A stretch of DNA of 64,000 nt from Lytechinus pictus. Lineage: Eukaryota; Echinodermata; Echinoidea; Temnopleuroida; Toxopneustidae. The translations under genes were made by a program, and so were the position numbers. Shown one piece after another: positions 1-11,560 of this stretch (positions within the stretch are counted from its first letter, which is position 1; each line of letters opens with the position of its first letter). The stretch covers positions 16,980,001 to 17,044,000 of the forward strand of contig NC_087257.1 in the NCBI RefSeq assembly GCF_037042905.1, given 5' to 3'. Under the pieces are notes generated by a model that did no database searches, was not told where the DNA came from, and saw only the letters and a list, made by a program, of their open reading frames with translations.

Positions 1-759
1 TAATTTCAGAATGTCTTTTGTTTATTCCAGCAGGTGAATCTCGATTAATCGACAGGGAAGATGCAGCCATCATGGTTTGGACAGTGAACCGACAGTGTTT
101 GTGAGAACAATTCATTTCTTGCCTTACAGTTCATATAAATGCGATCTTAATTCATGTAAACGGTTATACTGGAGTTGATTGTACGGACACCATCTGCAAG
201 CTGGTTTGAATGTGACTTGGCACTTGTAGCAGTTCCTAAACCTCTTTGGAATGACGACAGTTCATGTGGATGTGATCTTTGTTCATGATTGTGTACGGTG
301 ATCAAGAACTTTGTTGTGGGGACATCCATCTGGGGTTTGCTATGAAGACGACCTGACGTATACATCAGTTCCTTAACTTCTTGACAATGCCTACAGTTCA
401 TTTAAATTATGGTCTTCGTTCATAAACCTGAAGTGGTTGCGAGGACAACCATCTGAAAATTTAGTTTGAAGACGACCTTATGTTTTCAGCTAACCTTATC
501 CCTAAACCATCTTTTTCAAGAACCAGTGGATCAGTAATTATGCAGTGCGACCCTTGATCTACCATTCTACAACCCTGTGTTCCACTTTTACCATAATGCA
601 GAGGGCTATATAGACAGCTGTAGGGACGGCGTGGACCATCCATTTTTCTGAATAGTTTATTTAAAAGTTTGAAATCATTGTGAAAAGGAACAAGATATTC
701 CTAGAGCAGTATAAAGCACAGAAAAGATTGCCTCACCCACCTTTTGTAAGATACCCACC
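1..759 (+). other. 5' leader of the GPCR gene with degenerate tandem repeats
   Basis: No coding region is supported here. A good splice acceptor (pyrimidine stretch ending in ttattccag) ends near position 30, so the GPCR exon may start at about 31 and carry a long 5' UTR. Within it three degenerate units begin with (t/g)acagttcat at about 124, 256 and 392, a period of about 132-136 bases, and share later words such as ccatctg and tttgaagacgacc. Short open frames in this stretch have no recognisable product. Confidence 0.5.
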
Positions 760-1818
760 ATGGAGCAATATTTAGAATCTATACAGAGTTCATCGGTCAT
801 AGATCACGTGAACGCAACCATTGCTTCTGATTGGTCGTGGACCCCGATCGAGTGGTCTTGGTGGATAATTATCCAATTAGTGCTGGCTATCTTGGGAATA
901 TCGGGGAATCTTCTTGTTATTCTAGTTTTATTTCAGCGACGATCGTACCGGAAACCTACCGATATTCTAATTGGCGGTCTCGCAGCCGCCGATTTCATCA
1001 CGTCCATCTTCATGATTCCTCAACCGAAGCTATCGGGCGTCCCCGATACCATCCTGGGCGAGATCGCCTGCAAACTGATATATTCATCCGTATTCCTATG
1101 GATATCGATCAGCTGCTCCGTGTTTACTCTCACCGCTATCTCGATAGAACGATATATCGCGGTGATCCACCCTTTCCAATTCAAACACTGGGTGACGCCA
1201 AAGAAAATCGCCATTTGGTTTGTTATTATCGCTCTTGTAGCGATCGCGATAAATAGTCGCACGTTCGGTACAACCTGGGTTGACGGCGAACATGGAAAAT
1301 GTACGCACAGATACAGCGACAAGGGTGTTCAGACATTTTCTGGAATCATGGTGTTCTTGGTCCTCTTTATCATCCCCACACTAATCATGCTAGTGTCTTA
1401 TTCCCTCATCGCCCGCAGCTTACGCATAAGGTCCAAGCAGTACAAGCTCCAGAAGAGCGGGCATGGGTCAGGTCCTTCAGACAGGCTCTTGGTCGCCAGG
1501 AACAAGGTGATCAAGCTCATGTTCGTCGTCATCGTCACGTTCATCGTCTGCTGGGCAGCAGATAGCGTGGCTCTCCTGGCCTACAACATGAGATGGGTGG
1601 AACGGTCCTACCTCTATAGTAACGTCTATCATGTCCTTGTCGTGATGGCGTATTTCAACACGTGTGCCAACCCACTCATCTATGCCATCCATTATCCGGA
1701 ATTCAGGCTAGCTGTCAAGGACCTGTTTTGTAGCTCTGGAACTGTCAGGTCATCCCTGTTTGGGAAGGACTACAATCTGACCACGAAAGGCAAGGTCTAT
1801 GATAACGCTATCGTCTGA
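760..1818 (+). CDS. Rhodopsin-like (class A) G-protein-coupled receptor, peptide-receptor-like
   Basis: A seven-transmembrane receptor of 352 residues in a single exon, acting at the plasma membrane and coupling to G proteins. The start ATG sits in a strong context (acccaccATGG). Class A landmarks are present: N-glycosylation site N18; GN in TM1 (N50); LAAAD in TM2 (D78); C104 and C181 for the TM3-ECL2 disulfide; ERY at 130-132 at the end of TM3; W153 in TM4; P206 and Y214 in TM5; CW at 264-265 in TM6; NPLIY at 304-308 in TM7; then helix 8 with C324 as a likely palmitoylation site. The TM6 CWxP proline is replaced by A267. The layout resembles invertebrate neuropeptide-type receptors, many of which are intronless and lineage-expanded in echinoderms. 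The ligand cannot be told from the sequence. Confidence 0.93.
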   Translation: MEQYLESIQSSSVIDHVNATIASDWSWTPIEWSWWIIIQLVLAILGISGNLLVILVLFQRRSYRKPTDILIGGLAAADFITSIFMIPQPKLSGVPDTILGEIACKLIYSSVFLWISISCSVFTLTAISIERYIAVIHPFQFKHWVTPKKIAIWFVIIALVAIAINSRTFGTTWVDGEHGKCTHRYSDKGVQTFSGIMVFLVLFIIPTLIMLVSYSLIARSLRIRSKQYKLQKSGHGSGPSDRLLVARNKVIKLMFVVIVTFIVCWAADSVALLAYNMRWVERSYLYSNVYHVLVVMAYFNTCANPLIYAIHYPEFRLAVKDLFCSSGTVRSSLFGKDYNLTTKGKVYDNAIV

Positions 1819-2226
1819 AAGATGTTGGAAGTTAGGCCTACGTTTCTGCCGATATTACTCTAAATTAACTCAAATCAAATAGAAATAATGTTTGAACATA
1901 TCCGTTGCTGAAAGTTCCAGTTCGGGATATTTAATGACGTGTCATCAACACCGACCTGTTTGGGATTTGTATATATTTTCGTGTAACCACCGTCCTAATA
2001 ATTGCAGCTTGTGTAAACCGTTTGCACATTGTGAACACTGACCACTGATTTGAAAAATCTGGTTTTGAATAGTTTAAAATATCACTGTTGCCCTGCCCTT
2101 AGTTCTGTGTATATTTTATCTAAAGTGGCATGTAGACTTAAACGCAAGTATTATCAATGCTGATCGCACAATTGATGAAAGTACAAATAACGATAATGAA
2201 TTAAGTAGGCTTTATATCCAATCATT
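1819..2226 (+). other. GPCR 3' UTR/flank, no other feature seen
   Basis: AT-rich, non-coding sequence after the receptor stop codon. No clear polyadenylation hexamer was found before the MITE at 2227. A taaaataaag string occurs near 2828, but lies beyond that insertion. Nothing else is recognised. Confidence 0.4.
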
Positions 2227-2452
2227 GGCGGCGGAAGCCAAAAAATTTAGGGGGGACCACCAAAAAATGTTGACAAGCAAAAAAAAAGGTTATCTTATCA
2301 ACCAAACTTTTAGGGGGACGCGCAGGAAACAAAATTGACAAGCAAAAAAAAAAAAAAAAAAAGGTTATCAACTAAAAATTTAGGGGGAATCGTCCCCCCA
2401 CCTGAAATCTAGGGGGGTGGGCAGGTCCCCCCGTCCCCCCGCTTCCGCCGCC
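2227..2452. mobile_element. Short TIR element (MITE) with GGCGGCGGAAGC ends
   Basis: The stretch starts ggcggcggaagc and ends with the exact reverse complement gcttccgccgcc. Inside are repeated G-rich words (aatttagggggg) and mirror C-rich words, plus two A-runs. No coding capacity. The inverted ends and length of about 226 bases fit a MITE; the target duplication is unclear. Confidence 0.65.
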
Positions 2453-2848
2453 TATGCATCCAATTTACATGGTACTAAACGCCAAAATGTAGGGAGAAAG
2501 AAATCAAGTCCGACATTAAAAAGTTAATTTCATTGAAAAGAATAATACAATTTTAGAAGATGTTGGCTTAATTTTTGTCATTTCATAAGATAAAAGAAAT
2601 CATGCAGGAATAGACGAATGAAATAAAAATGACCAAATATCAAATCCATGATAACAAAAGTAACTCTGACCGATCAAATCTATATCACTATTGTGAACGC
2701 CACACAGTCGGTCGGTTTGGAGTCAGTTTCGTTCCTGCGACCATGGACCTTATACATTGACGACATCGCCCCGCCATCTTAAAGGCCGAAGCCATCGCCT
2801 TGCAGTCTAAGAACTATAAGCAACATTAAAATAAAGAAAAGTTCTTCA

Positions 2849-3118
2849 GGGCCCCGTTTTACAAAGAGACACGATTGATCTTATCATATTAAACTATATG
2901 GAATTCCAACAATGTCATATTTTTTTCTCCAGGAAATTTACATGATGTCCTTTGTAAATAAAGAGAGGCACACTGAATTTTCAAGAAAAGTATGACTATT
3001 ATGATTAATAATTCACATCTATGAAATAATTTGAACATGCAATTTAGAGAATGACGTTGCTGGCTTGCCTTAGTTGTGGTTGATCGGATCAATCGTTACT
3101 CTGTGTAAGACAGGGCTC
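2849..3118. mobile_element. MITE with GGGCCCCGTCTTACAAAGAG-type ends, copy A
   Basis: The left end gggccccgttttacaaagag and the right end ctctgtgtaagacagggctc are imperfect inverted repeats. Subterminal GATTGATC/GATCGGATCAATC words face each other. The same family recurs at 3317-4117, 23302-23768, 32479-32952 and 53372-53643, with the internal word cctttgtaaa.aaagagagg(a)gca shared. Confidence 0.75.
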
Positions 3119-3316
3119 AGATATAGGTGTATGTAAAGGGCTATCACGCGTTCTCACTTACTCTGTAAATGTTCCTTCTTATTCATAATCGGGTTTAAGT
3201 CGGGTAGAACTGCTTTGATATCGAACAAGATCCTTTTTTTGTCCTGTCTTTATGATTCGTCCATCTGTCGTATCTCGTCTTCACGTCTTGACTAAGTTCA
3301 CATCTTATAAAGATCT

Positions 3317-4117
3317 GGGCCCCGTCTTACAAAGAATTGTGATTTATCAGATCGATCTCAGCTTTGGAAAGCCATAATTTAATGTCATAATTCTTCATAC
3401 AGAATTTTTTTGCCGGTCGTCTTCAGTACGTTCACATCTAATGAAGATTTTGGCACCGTCTTACAAAGAGCTGTGATTGATCCGATCATTCTCAACTATG
3501 GAAATCCATCAATGACATAATTCTTCGTACAGGAAATTGACTGAATGTCCTTCTGAAAGAAGCACATTGATTTGTCGAGACAATGATGCATGACCATAGA
3601 TCATAGATGAGGGAGCAAGTTGACCCAGTCGGTCGTCTTCCCCACGTTCACATCTAATGAAGATTTTGGCTCCGTCTTACAAAGAGCTGTGATTGATCCG
3701 ATCATTCTCAACTATGGAAATCCATCAATGTCATAATTCTTCGTACAGGAAATTGACCGGATGTCCTGAAAGAAGCACATTGATTTGTCGAGACAATGAT
3801 GCATGACCATAGATCATAGATGAGGGAGCGAGTTGACCCAGTCGGTCGTCTTCCCCACGTTCACATCTAATGAAGATTTGGGCTCCGTCTTACAAAGAGC
3901 TGTGATTGATCCGATCATTCTCAACTATGGAAATCCATCAATGACATAATTCTTCGTACAGAAACTTTACCGGGTATCCTTCTGTAAAGGATATATTGAG
4001 CATAGATCATGGATACAAAGCTATTTAAACAGATCTATGCATTCAAGGCATTGGTTATGCTGGCTTTCTATCGTTATGAGTGATCGGATCTGACGCAACT
4101 GTTTGTACGACGGGGAC
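3317..4117. mobile_element. Same MITE family, internally amplified as tandem repeats
   Basis: Starts with gggccccgtcttacaaaga at 3317 and ends near ttgtacgacgggga at about 4117, the two family termini. The interior holds near-identical tandem units starting gttcacatctaatgaagatt at 3430, 3646 and 3859 (216 and 213 bases). Each contains a fresh copy of the TIR word cgtcttacaaagagctgtg. This looks like an element whose 5' half was amplified in tandem. Confidence 0.7.
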
Positions 4118-5370
4118 AATAGGTCGCTTTAATAAAACTGGTCTTGAGTTAGGCCTACGCATGCATGGGTAGGTTAAAATATGTTAATAAATGTAATACT
4201 CAATATATATTTTTTTTCTGTGTGGTAGATTGCGTTTGCTCTTTTTCGTACGCAGTTTGAAATCAATTACCATAATATAGTGACATTTGGCTTCACATGA
4301 TACTGGGGGATCGACAAGGTCTGTGGAACTACAGCTAATTGATATTAAATAAGCTCCTTTCGCACACATAGGCCCCTTATGAGGCTGTTATAGGAACGTT
4401 TACTTGGAAGTAGAGTTAAAATGTAGATAAAAGATAAAAGATAAGAATTCTATTTAACTTGCCTGGATTTGAAAAGGGTTTATTCGCACTTGGAAATCAG
4501 TGATATATATTCTTATACAAGAGAAAATATTGCATTATTTATGTAAACTAACATCTTTTCATTGTCATAATAGCCTTCAATGTACATGCTTAAGTATGAA
4601 TGATTTGTTTTCGGCTTACAAAATAATCGCAAAAATGAATCTTAATCGACTACAGAATATATCTAATCGGGCGATCTTACATCGCTGGTATAGATGGCGG
4701 CGATCGCTGGTTCACGGCGATTTGACCCCCCATTGTTTGATGCAGCCCTTTATTACAGAGTTTGGCAAATTCGATTTTATGGGTCACAATGATGCGGCAA
4801 TATGTATATAATTATGCGCAATTAAAACAAAATTGGCAGGCCTGTAATAACAGGTATAGGATTCGGTCTTTGATTAAGGTTTGCATTATTGAGGAATATG
4901 TCATTAATTCTTACGCGCCTTACAACATCATGTTATATTAATATCTGAATTTGAGCATCCCCCGTTGCTATTATGACACGTATTCTGAACTCCGGAATAT
5001 AATGAATGGTTTTATTCTAGTATGGCTTAACTATGGGGAGCACACCGTAATGCTGGATCTCTATTGGTTGATAGTGAATGTACCACAACATTTGACGCTC
5101 CATAATGCCATTGCGTAATTAAAACATGCGCATGGGCAGATGAAGGTCATATGCCGTAAACCAGCGGTTCCTTTATTAGAGTTGAATATCGCAGATTCGT
5201 GTTGGTATACCAGGCATACACCTCTATAAGAAAGAACAATTTATCGAGTAGGCCTACTAAGCAAATTGAAAAAAAAGAAAGTGCAAAATAATACCAAACG
5301 TTTTTCTCGACACAATTACGAAATGCATGGCTTATACCTCGGTCACATTTTGGTCTATATACGCAGGGGC
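4118..5370. other. No gene seen
   Basis: AT-rich unique-looking sequence. Open frames are short and have no recognisable motif. Nothing else supported. Confidence 0.5.
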
Positions 5371-6060
5371 GCAACAGGGGTTAGTGGCCAGGGGGGGGGG
5401 GGGGGGCAAGAGCCAAAAATGTCCATGTCATATCATTGTATGAACAGGATTTTTTATGATTGTTCCCCGAGCATTAGGGCGAAGCTCAATGCGTGATAAG
5501 TACCCCCCCCCCAAAAAAAAAAAAGAGGGGACACAGCGTGGCGTGCGCAGCAAAAAGATGCTTAATATAAGTCCCGAGCGAGCGAAGCGAGAAAAAAAAT
5601 TAGCTTTTCATGAGAATCTAACTTTCAGATTGATTTTAACATGGTATTCAGAAAATAACATCATATCTTACATCTTCCTTTCCTTTTCTTTCATCTTTTC
5701 TTTTTTTTTTTACTTTCGGGGGACAGTGCTATGCGGATCGGGTCCGGGGCAATGGCGGCCCCAGGATTTTTTACCTCAGGGGAGGCAAAAGGACATTTGG
5801 GGGCGGGTCAACATACAGCTATTTTGCAAATTTCTCAAAATCGAGCAAGAAGCGCGAGCTATTATTTTTTTAATGTAGATCCTACTGACTTGAAAAGAGA
5901 CCTGTTAAGGAACGAAAAAGCTGTTTTGGAGCACTTTGCAGCTTTAGTAGGATGCTTATGACATTATTTACTATACATTTTTTATTTTTCGAAATTTCGG
6001 GGGTGGGGCTAACTCACTGGGGGCAAATGCCTTCCGTGCCTCCCCCTTGGTGAGCCCTCG
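5371..6060. repeat. Degenerate interspersed repeat with G/C homopolymers
   Basis: Contains a long G run (about 5390-5406), C and A runs (about 5504-5525), the word gagcgagcgaagcgag near 5577 and a G-rich stretch ggcaatggcggccccagg near 5748. A loose counterpart in opposite sense (gtgcctcccccttggtgagccct) lies near 6037-6060. This suggests eroded inverted-repeat transposon ends. No intact frame. Confidence 0.4.
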
Positions 6061-6810
6061 GAACCCCGTGATATTTTTAAACATTGCAGATGGCTTCTCA
6101 GTGTTTTATCAAATCGCGGGTACATACACAACACATATTAACTTCAACGCAGTTGCGGATAATAAACTAAATATTTTGAGGCAGCGCAACATGGCAAAAT
6201 GTGGATAAATTTGTAAAAGTCGCCAGCAAGCGAAGTGAGCCAGAAAAAATTGGCCTTTAAAAATGATTAAATTTTACTCATTTGATAGTATAGCTTTGGA
6301 AATTTAGCCAAAGTAAACAGGCTTTTTACGGTAAATCTAGCCAGCGCAAAGCTTTACTTAGGTTTAGGACATAATATCGGGGGATATAACTAGCCCTTGG
6401 CTAACCCTACTTTGGCTAAGGATTTTTCCCGGGATTGTTTGTCCTGATTGTGACCATTATTGCATAAAATCTAGCAAGCTTTAATAGACGCCATCCACCT
6501 TTCTTCCCGTTCTTTATTTTTTTTCAATCCTCGGCAACCCGGTGTTGTTATTAAGTTATTCTCTTTTTCTCGTCCCTTTTCTCTATATTTTGATTTCCAA
6601 TTAAGCTTTTGGTTCTATCTTCATTTACCGTTTCTTTCTGCCTCTTTCTCCCATTTTCCCGCCATTCTTGCCCGTGCCATTGAGTCATATCTTTTGATTT
6701 CATATCCCTCTCTTGCTAATCATGCTAATGTATTAGTATTTCAGGATATTTGTACACCCTCACGTGTTCTTTTTTCATTTTCCCGCTTTCCTTCCATTTT
6801 CCCTAATAAT

Positions 6811-7157
6811 GATCCGTTTTTTATATAGCGCTTAATACATCGGAACGACGTGTCTAAGCGCTTTACAGATATATTATTACCCCGGCCATCGGATTCAATC
6901 AGTCATTCCCGCACACAATGTGTGCACATCCTCCACTCCCTGGGGAGTATTCCAGTTAGTCGCCGGTGAGGCACACACAGTACTGGACAAGCTGCAATGA
7001 CTTTCATATCCTACCGGGTACCCATTTAGCACCTGGGTCGAGAGTGGCAAAGTGTGGATTAACGCCTTGCCAAAGGACGCCAGACCGCGGTGGGATTCGA
7101 ACACACGACCCTCTGTTTACAAGGCGAGAGTCAGAACCACTACACCACGGCTCCTCC
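6811..7157 (-). mobile_element. tRNA-derived SINE, complete-looking
   Basis: Read on the - strand, the head has an A box (gccgtggtgtagtgg, 7137-7151) and a B box (gttcgaatc, 7094-7102) with tRNA spacing. The body has the word gggtacccggta and the tail ends in agcgcttagacacg...gcgctatataaa. The element at 63487-63720 shares head and body. This is the Pol III promoter of a SINE, not a tRNA gene: the acceptor stem does not pair. Confidence 0.75.
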
Positions 7158-7170
7158 ACCTATTTATGTT

Positions 7171-7292
7171 CTTTGTTTCTTTCCCTTTCTTTTCATTTTC
7201 CCTTTCCCCTTTCCTCTTTTTCTTTCTTTCCTTCCCTTTCCCTTTCTCTATTTCCCCCCTTTTCTCTTTTTCCCGTTTTTCTTATTTTCCCG
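7171..7292. repeat. Homopyrimidine tract
   Basis: About 120 bases of almost pure C and T (ccctttcc and tttctttcc words) just beside the SINE head. It yields long frames rich in F, S, L and P that are low-complexity artefacts. Confidence 0.8.
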
Positions 7293-7344
7293 GTGAAATC
7301 CGCCAGGGGGCAGCTTGCCCCCCCCCCCCCCCCGCATGTTACGC

Positions 7345-7500
7345 CACTGTATATACGGCGCGCCGTACGGCGAGTCGAAAACAGCCGTTTTATTCATTTT
7401 TATTCAAACCACCTATAATTATGTAGCTGGTACAAAAAATGTTGAAACGGCTGTTTTCGACTTGCCGTACGGCCGCCGTAGAACAAATGTGACCGAGGTA
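7345..7500. mobile_element. Foldback MITE with CGTACGGCGAGTCGAAAACA arms, copy 1
   Basis: Arms cgtacggcgagtcgaaaaca (from about 7364) and tgttttcgacttgccgtacg (to about 7470) are inverted around a short AT-rich loop. The right outer end is tgtgaccgaggtat. The left outer end is obscured by a C run at 7317-7333. A better preserved copy lies at 13528-13700. Confidence 0.75.
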
Positions 7501-7679
7501 TTTACAAACTGTCCTGAAACGATGAACAATAGATTTCTTCACCATGAAGCATTGACCTGGAAAGCGGGGGTGCTGGGGGTGCTGAAGCACGCTCGCGTTA
7601 TTTTTTGTTGTCGGGTATTCTCTTCGTGTATTCCACAAAGTTCTCAAAATATCCCTTTTCAGATTTGATTGTCAAAACC

Positions 7680-8830
7680 TATCCGCCAGCGCTGAGCGCT
7701 AACATTTTGATTGTGACTAATGTATACCTCAATAACTTCCTCTATAATAATAAGCAATTCTATAAAAAAACTACTTAAAATCCCCTTTTCATAACATCCC
7801 AATTTGCGCTCTTATTAATTTGTTGAAATATTTATATTAACCCATGCATCCTATTCATAATTACAAAAGTGCTTAAAATGTCAAGTTTTCAGGAAGTAAT
7901 ATCAACAAATTTCAAGCTGTCATTAGGCCTATTAGATAAATAAATACAAACATAACATTTTCATGAAGTCCTTATAATTAAATTGTCCTCTTTTAGAATG
8001 GAATATCTCGCGCTAAGGAAGAGGAATAGACGAAAGTCATCATTTTCATATGATGCCGAAATGTCCTCAGAATGTCCAGGTCCTAGATCAAAATAAAAAT
8101 AATAAAAATATCAGCTTGCGCTTCGCGCTCACATCATTTTTTAAGAGCGATCCATAACATCCACTTCACAATTTTCCTACATAGTGCTTGAATTAGTGCT
8201 TAAATTAACCCTTTTTCAGATAGGAATATCAAATAATTTCAGTTCGCGCTTCGCGATCACATTATTGATTTTCATGATAAAAAATACATTTAGAATGCCC
8301 AGATACTAGGTATAAATATTAAACACACGCACGCATGTTTATTGATATACACAGTTTGTTTTTTATCTAAAACATTCTTAAATTATCCAGTTTCAGACTA
8401 ACATTTTCTGCTCGCGCTTCGCGCTCACATTATTAATTTAGGATACCCAATTACCTATTCTTTTCATGATTTACAAAACATGAATAGAGTAACCCGTTTT
8501 GAGGTCTAAATCTCTTTTTTTCCCGCTCACGCTCGCATTATTTAGTTATATGCCTATCATGCCCAAAATTATAAAATATGCTTAGAATTTCCATTTTTAG
8601 TTTGGAATGTCAACAATTTTCAGTTCGCGCTTCTCGCTCGCTTTATTTGTTTATTGAATGTGTATCGCTTTAGAGCTAACTACAAGTTAACAGTCCTCAA
8701 CACCCTTTTCGATCAGTTATATACGCATTTTGTTCAGGATCACAAACATTGCCCGCAATGTTCGATTTTCAAGACAAGATACATAAAATTTCCCCAAAAT
8801 TAGATAGCGCTTCGCGCTCGCACTATTTAA
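7680..8830. repeat. Degenerate satellite with GCGCTTCGCGCTCAC core
   Basis: A palindromic-looking GC word (cgcgcttcgcgctcacatta and variants) recurs at about 8114, 8242, 8411, 8522, 8622 and 8804, with decayed forms at 7687 and 8004, in otherwise AT-rich DNA. Spacing is roughly 100-180 bases. Flanks share words such as tttcagatwggaatatcaa before the core and attattgattttcatga after it, so whole units are repeated. No coding potential. Confidence 0.65.
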
Positions 8831-9661
8831 ATATGGCTTATGAGAGGATTGCTATGTTTTATAAGAATAAAGCAAAATAGTGACTCTTACAAAGAAACAA
8901 ACAGAAATCTTCTTTGAGTGGCCGATCGTGGAAAATATTTTTTCGCCCCCCCCCTTATTCGCGAAAACTGGATCCGCCCCTGAATTTAGGCCTACTTCAG
9001 CACCCCCAGCCAAAAATTCGTTCCCAGGTCCCTGCCATGAAGGTGGGCATATTATGAAGAGACCCAAAACATAAAATGCGTTCAGTGTATTTTTTTTTTA
9101 CTTTTTAGCTCTCCATTATATAAGCCCAGACAAGATAGGATACTGCTTCAAATCCACTGAATCATGCAAATATACTTTTCACTGAAGTCATGACGTAATT
9201 TATTTACTATCGATCGATAATCATGAGTATGAAATCGTCTAACAAGTGGTAGACACGGTCAAGCACACGATGGATAGGGGAAGTGTCCCCGTAATTTTGT
9301 TAACCCTTGTTATCGTTTTTACACGCTGTTGCCGAATCAACAATGCATAATTCAATTTGCTACAAGATGAATTATGTATTAGATTGTTTTCTTTCGCATA
9401 GGTTGCAAACCAAATACCTTTAAGGGGCGCTGTCGTTACTTCGTGCCGTTGCATAGAAACGATACTCATTTTGTCACGTGATTTTTGTGACTGATCGATA
9501 TTTGGCCCCCGATGCGGAATTCGATCAAATAAATCATATCGCCTGCTCAACCCATCGGATTTATCTCATGGCTCTTTTCTATATTCTCTCTAGTTCGTAC
9601 TTTCGTCACTAACATCTTTCTTGCACTTGAAAAAACATATTTACCCAAGTTTTATTGGGTT

Positions 9662-9862
9662 ATACACACAGTAAAAAAAATAGCACATAATTTAAGCCTG
9701 TCACCCTAACAAGTTGTTTAAACTTTTAAAAATAATTTTTAAAACTTTTTTAACAAATTGTTTACAAAGTTTAAACAGTTGTTTAAAAAGTTTAAACAAT
9801 AGTTGTTAGAGTGACGGGTTTAAACAACGTGCTTAAAATTGTAAACAGTGTTTTGCAGTGTA
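9662..9862. mobile_element. Foldback MITE with GTCACCCTAACAAGTTGTTT arms
   Basis: Inner arms gtcaccctaacaagttgttt and the opposed aatagttgttagagtgacgg surround many gtttaaac words that are self-complementary. Outer ends are tatacacacagtaaaaaa and ttttgcagtgta, flanked by TA, as for Tc1/mariner-like MITEs. Confidence 0.6.
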
Positions 9863-10039
9863 TGCCCCCCTCGAAATACATTTATTGCTCTTGCATCCTG
9901 CTCTAGTTATCACTCTTCAATTTCTGTCCACATTGTGCTTTATTGAGAGTAGGATTTAGAAATTGGTTTGCCGAACTTTATAGCGCTTGCTACTGCTTAG
10001 TTTTATATGTACACCTCAAAACTGAGCAATAAAAATTAA

Positions 10040-10320
10040 ACAAAACCACTTCTGAAGACGGACAGTCAACTTGCCCGAAACGTCAAGTAACCTCTCTTCA
10101 CTTCATCCTGCTACTACTCAAACCATCGCTACTCAAGCCATATTCAGCTCATCCCATCTGGTTTACAGTTCTTTTCAGGACTTCACTCACTTTCAAGAAA
10201 AGAATACTTCTAATTTCCTCTTTTCATCCTTTCTCGTCTTTCCATTTCAATCTTTCTGCCTGTATTTCTTTCCCTTCTTCATATTACACATGTTGAACCG
10301 TAAACCTTCTCCACGTTAAA
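10040..10320 (+). other. Possible 3' remnant of a retroelement
   Basis: The phrase ctgaagacggacag...cccgaaacgtcaag (about 10052-10087) resembles a sequence common near 3' ends of Penelope-like and related elements in marine animals, where a short stem is followed by CGAAACGTC. It is followed by a pyrimidine-rich stretch. No enzyme domain is present, so the assignment is weak. Confidence 0.25.
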
Positions 10321-10680
10321 ACCAAACTAAATGCAAATTTTACAGTCTAGTTTGGTTTTCTGGTTGTTATTACCTGTATATATAAAAGTGAATCCTAGGC
10401 GGCCATAACTGGAGGCTTCCGAAGACGAACAAACTCACTTCCAACGGGTTATGAAATGAGCGGGATGTGTAGCTATGTCAGTTAATTTGATTAGCTTTCG
10501 TTAGGCACACTTAAATCCCACAGATTGAGATGACTATTCAGAGCACTCTTGATGCATGTGCTCGGAGTGCTCCAGAAAGATAAAGTTGCAATCAAGTAGG
10601 TTCAAAGTGGATGGAATCCACCAAATAGGCCTATTTTTGTTTCTTCCCCGTTAACATTTTCTTCAGGTTATAGCACGATC

Positions 10681-11391
10681 ATGGACCTATTAGAGATGGA
10701 CATTCAATGCTAACATTTTCTTTGATCGAACGAGATCCACCGCCTAGTGATTATGTGCATCTTAATGAGAACATACAGGTGTTTTGACAATAGCAACTAT
10801 CAAGGCGTATCTGATTATTACAAAGGGACAGCTTTCCTGGTTTTGGTTTTGTTCAATCAACATGCTTTAAATTTCAAGCAGTAAAATTAAGAAGCAGACG
10901 ATTTTGTGACATAAAATATGTTATTATTTTGATCCGCACACTTCCGCACGCACATAATGACCTCAACAACATTATGAGATAAATGCTCTGTACACGATTT
11001 TAGCCACGTGTATCTCTGGAATATTAGGAGGAAAATCTGAAAAATTTGATTATGAATAATAGACAATCACACAATATTGCCTCCATCTTAAAATGTGCAT
11101 ACAAATTCCCAAATAATACAAATGGAACTAAGATTGTCAAAGGTAAACCAGCATTGCACATGATCTTCCAGGATTTAAGTGGTTTATCATCTTCTGCGCA
11201 TACAGTTTGTGCAATATCAATGTCTGATCACGAACTGCTTCTTTCAATCCATGGCCTTATATTGACGGCGGAACACGGTAGATTGAAAGTAGAAAAATAT
11301 GAAAAGAATGTTATTCAGAGCACAATGACGGTCACATGTTAGTGAATTCATTAACAATTCGATGATTGTCCATCTCTAATAGGTTCATGGT
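10681..11391. mobile_element. Element bounded by inverted 27-bp words
   Basis: catggacctattagagatgg (from 10681) is matched in reverse complement by ccatctctaataggttcatg (ending about 11391). The interior holds an open frame at 11046-11342 with no recognisable motif. I call this a probable non-autonomous DNA element. Confidence 0.45.
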
Positions 11392-11422
11392 CTGACAGGC
11401 TTCCAGGTTGTCAAGAACAACC

Positions 11423-11543
11423 TTTGTTTAAAAAGTATAGGCATGTAATTCGAAATAGTAAAACAGGTAGGCCTATTTTCGTTTGTTTAAAAAGTATAGG
11501 CATGTAATTCGAAATAGTAAAACAGGTATAGGCCTATTTTCGT
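11423..11543. repeat. Two-copy tandem repeat, 59-bp unit
   Basis: The unit starting tttgtttaaaaagtatagg is repeated almost exactly at 11423 and 11482; the second copy has one extra dinucleotide near its end. Confidence 0.85.
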
Positions 11544-11560
11544 TCCCTTATATGCCGACA

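Noticed and set aside
831-1692. Other frames overlapping the GPCR
   Set aside because: Shadows of the receptor gene; none has its own motif.
6966-7426. Overlapping frames of up to 150 residues
   Set aside because: They run through a SINE on the opposite strand and a homopyrimidine tract; the translation is low-complexity F/S/L/P.
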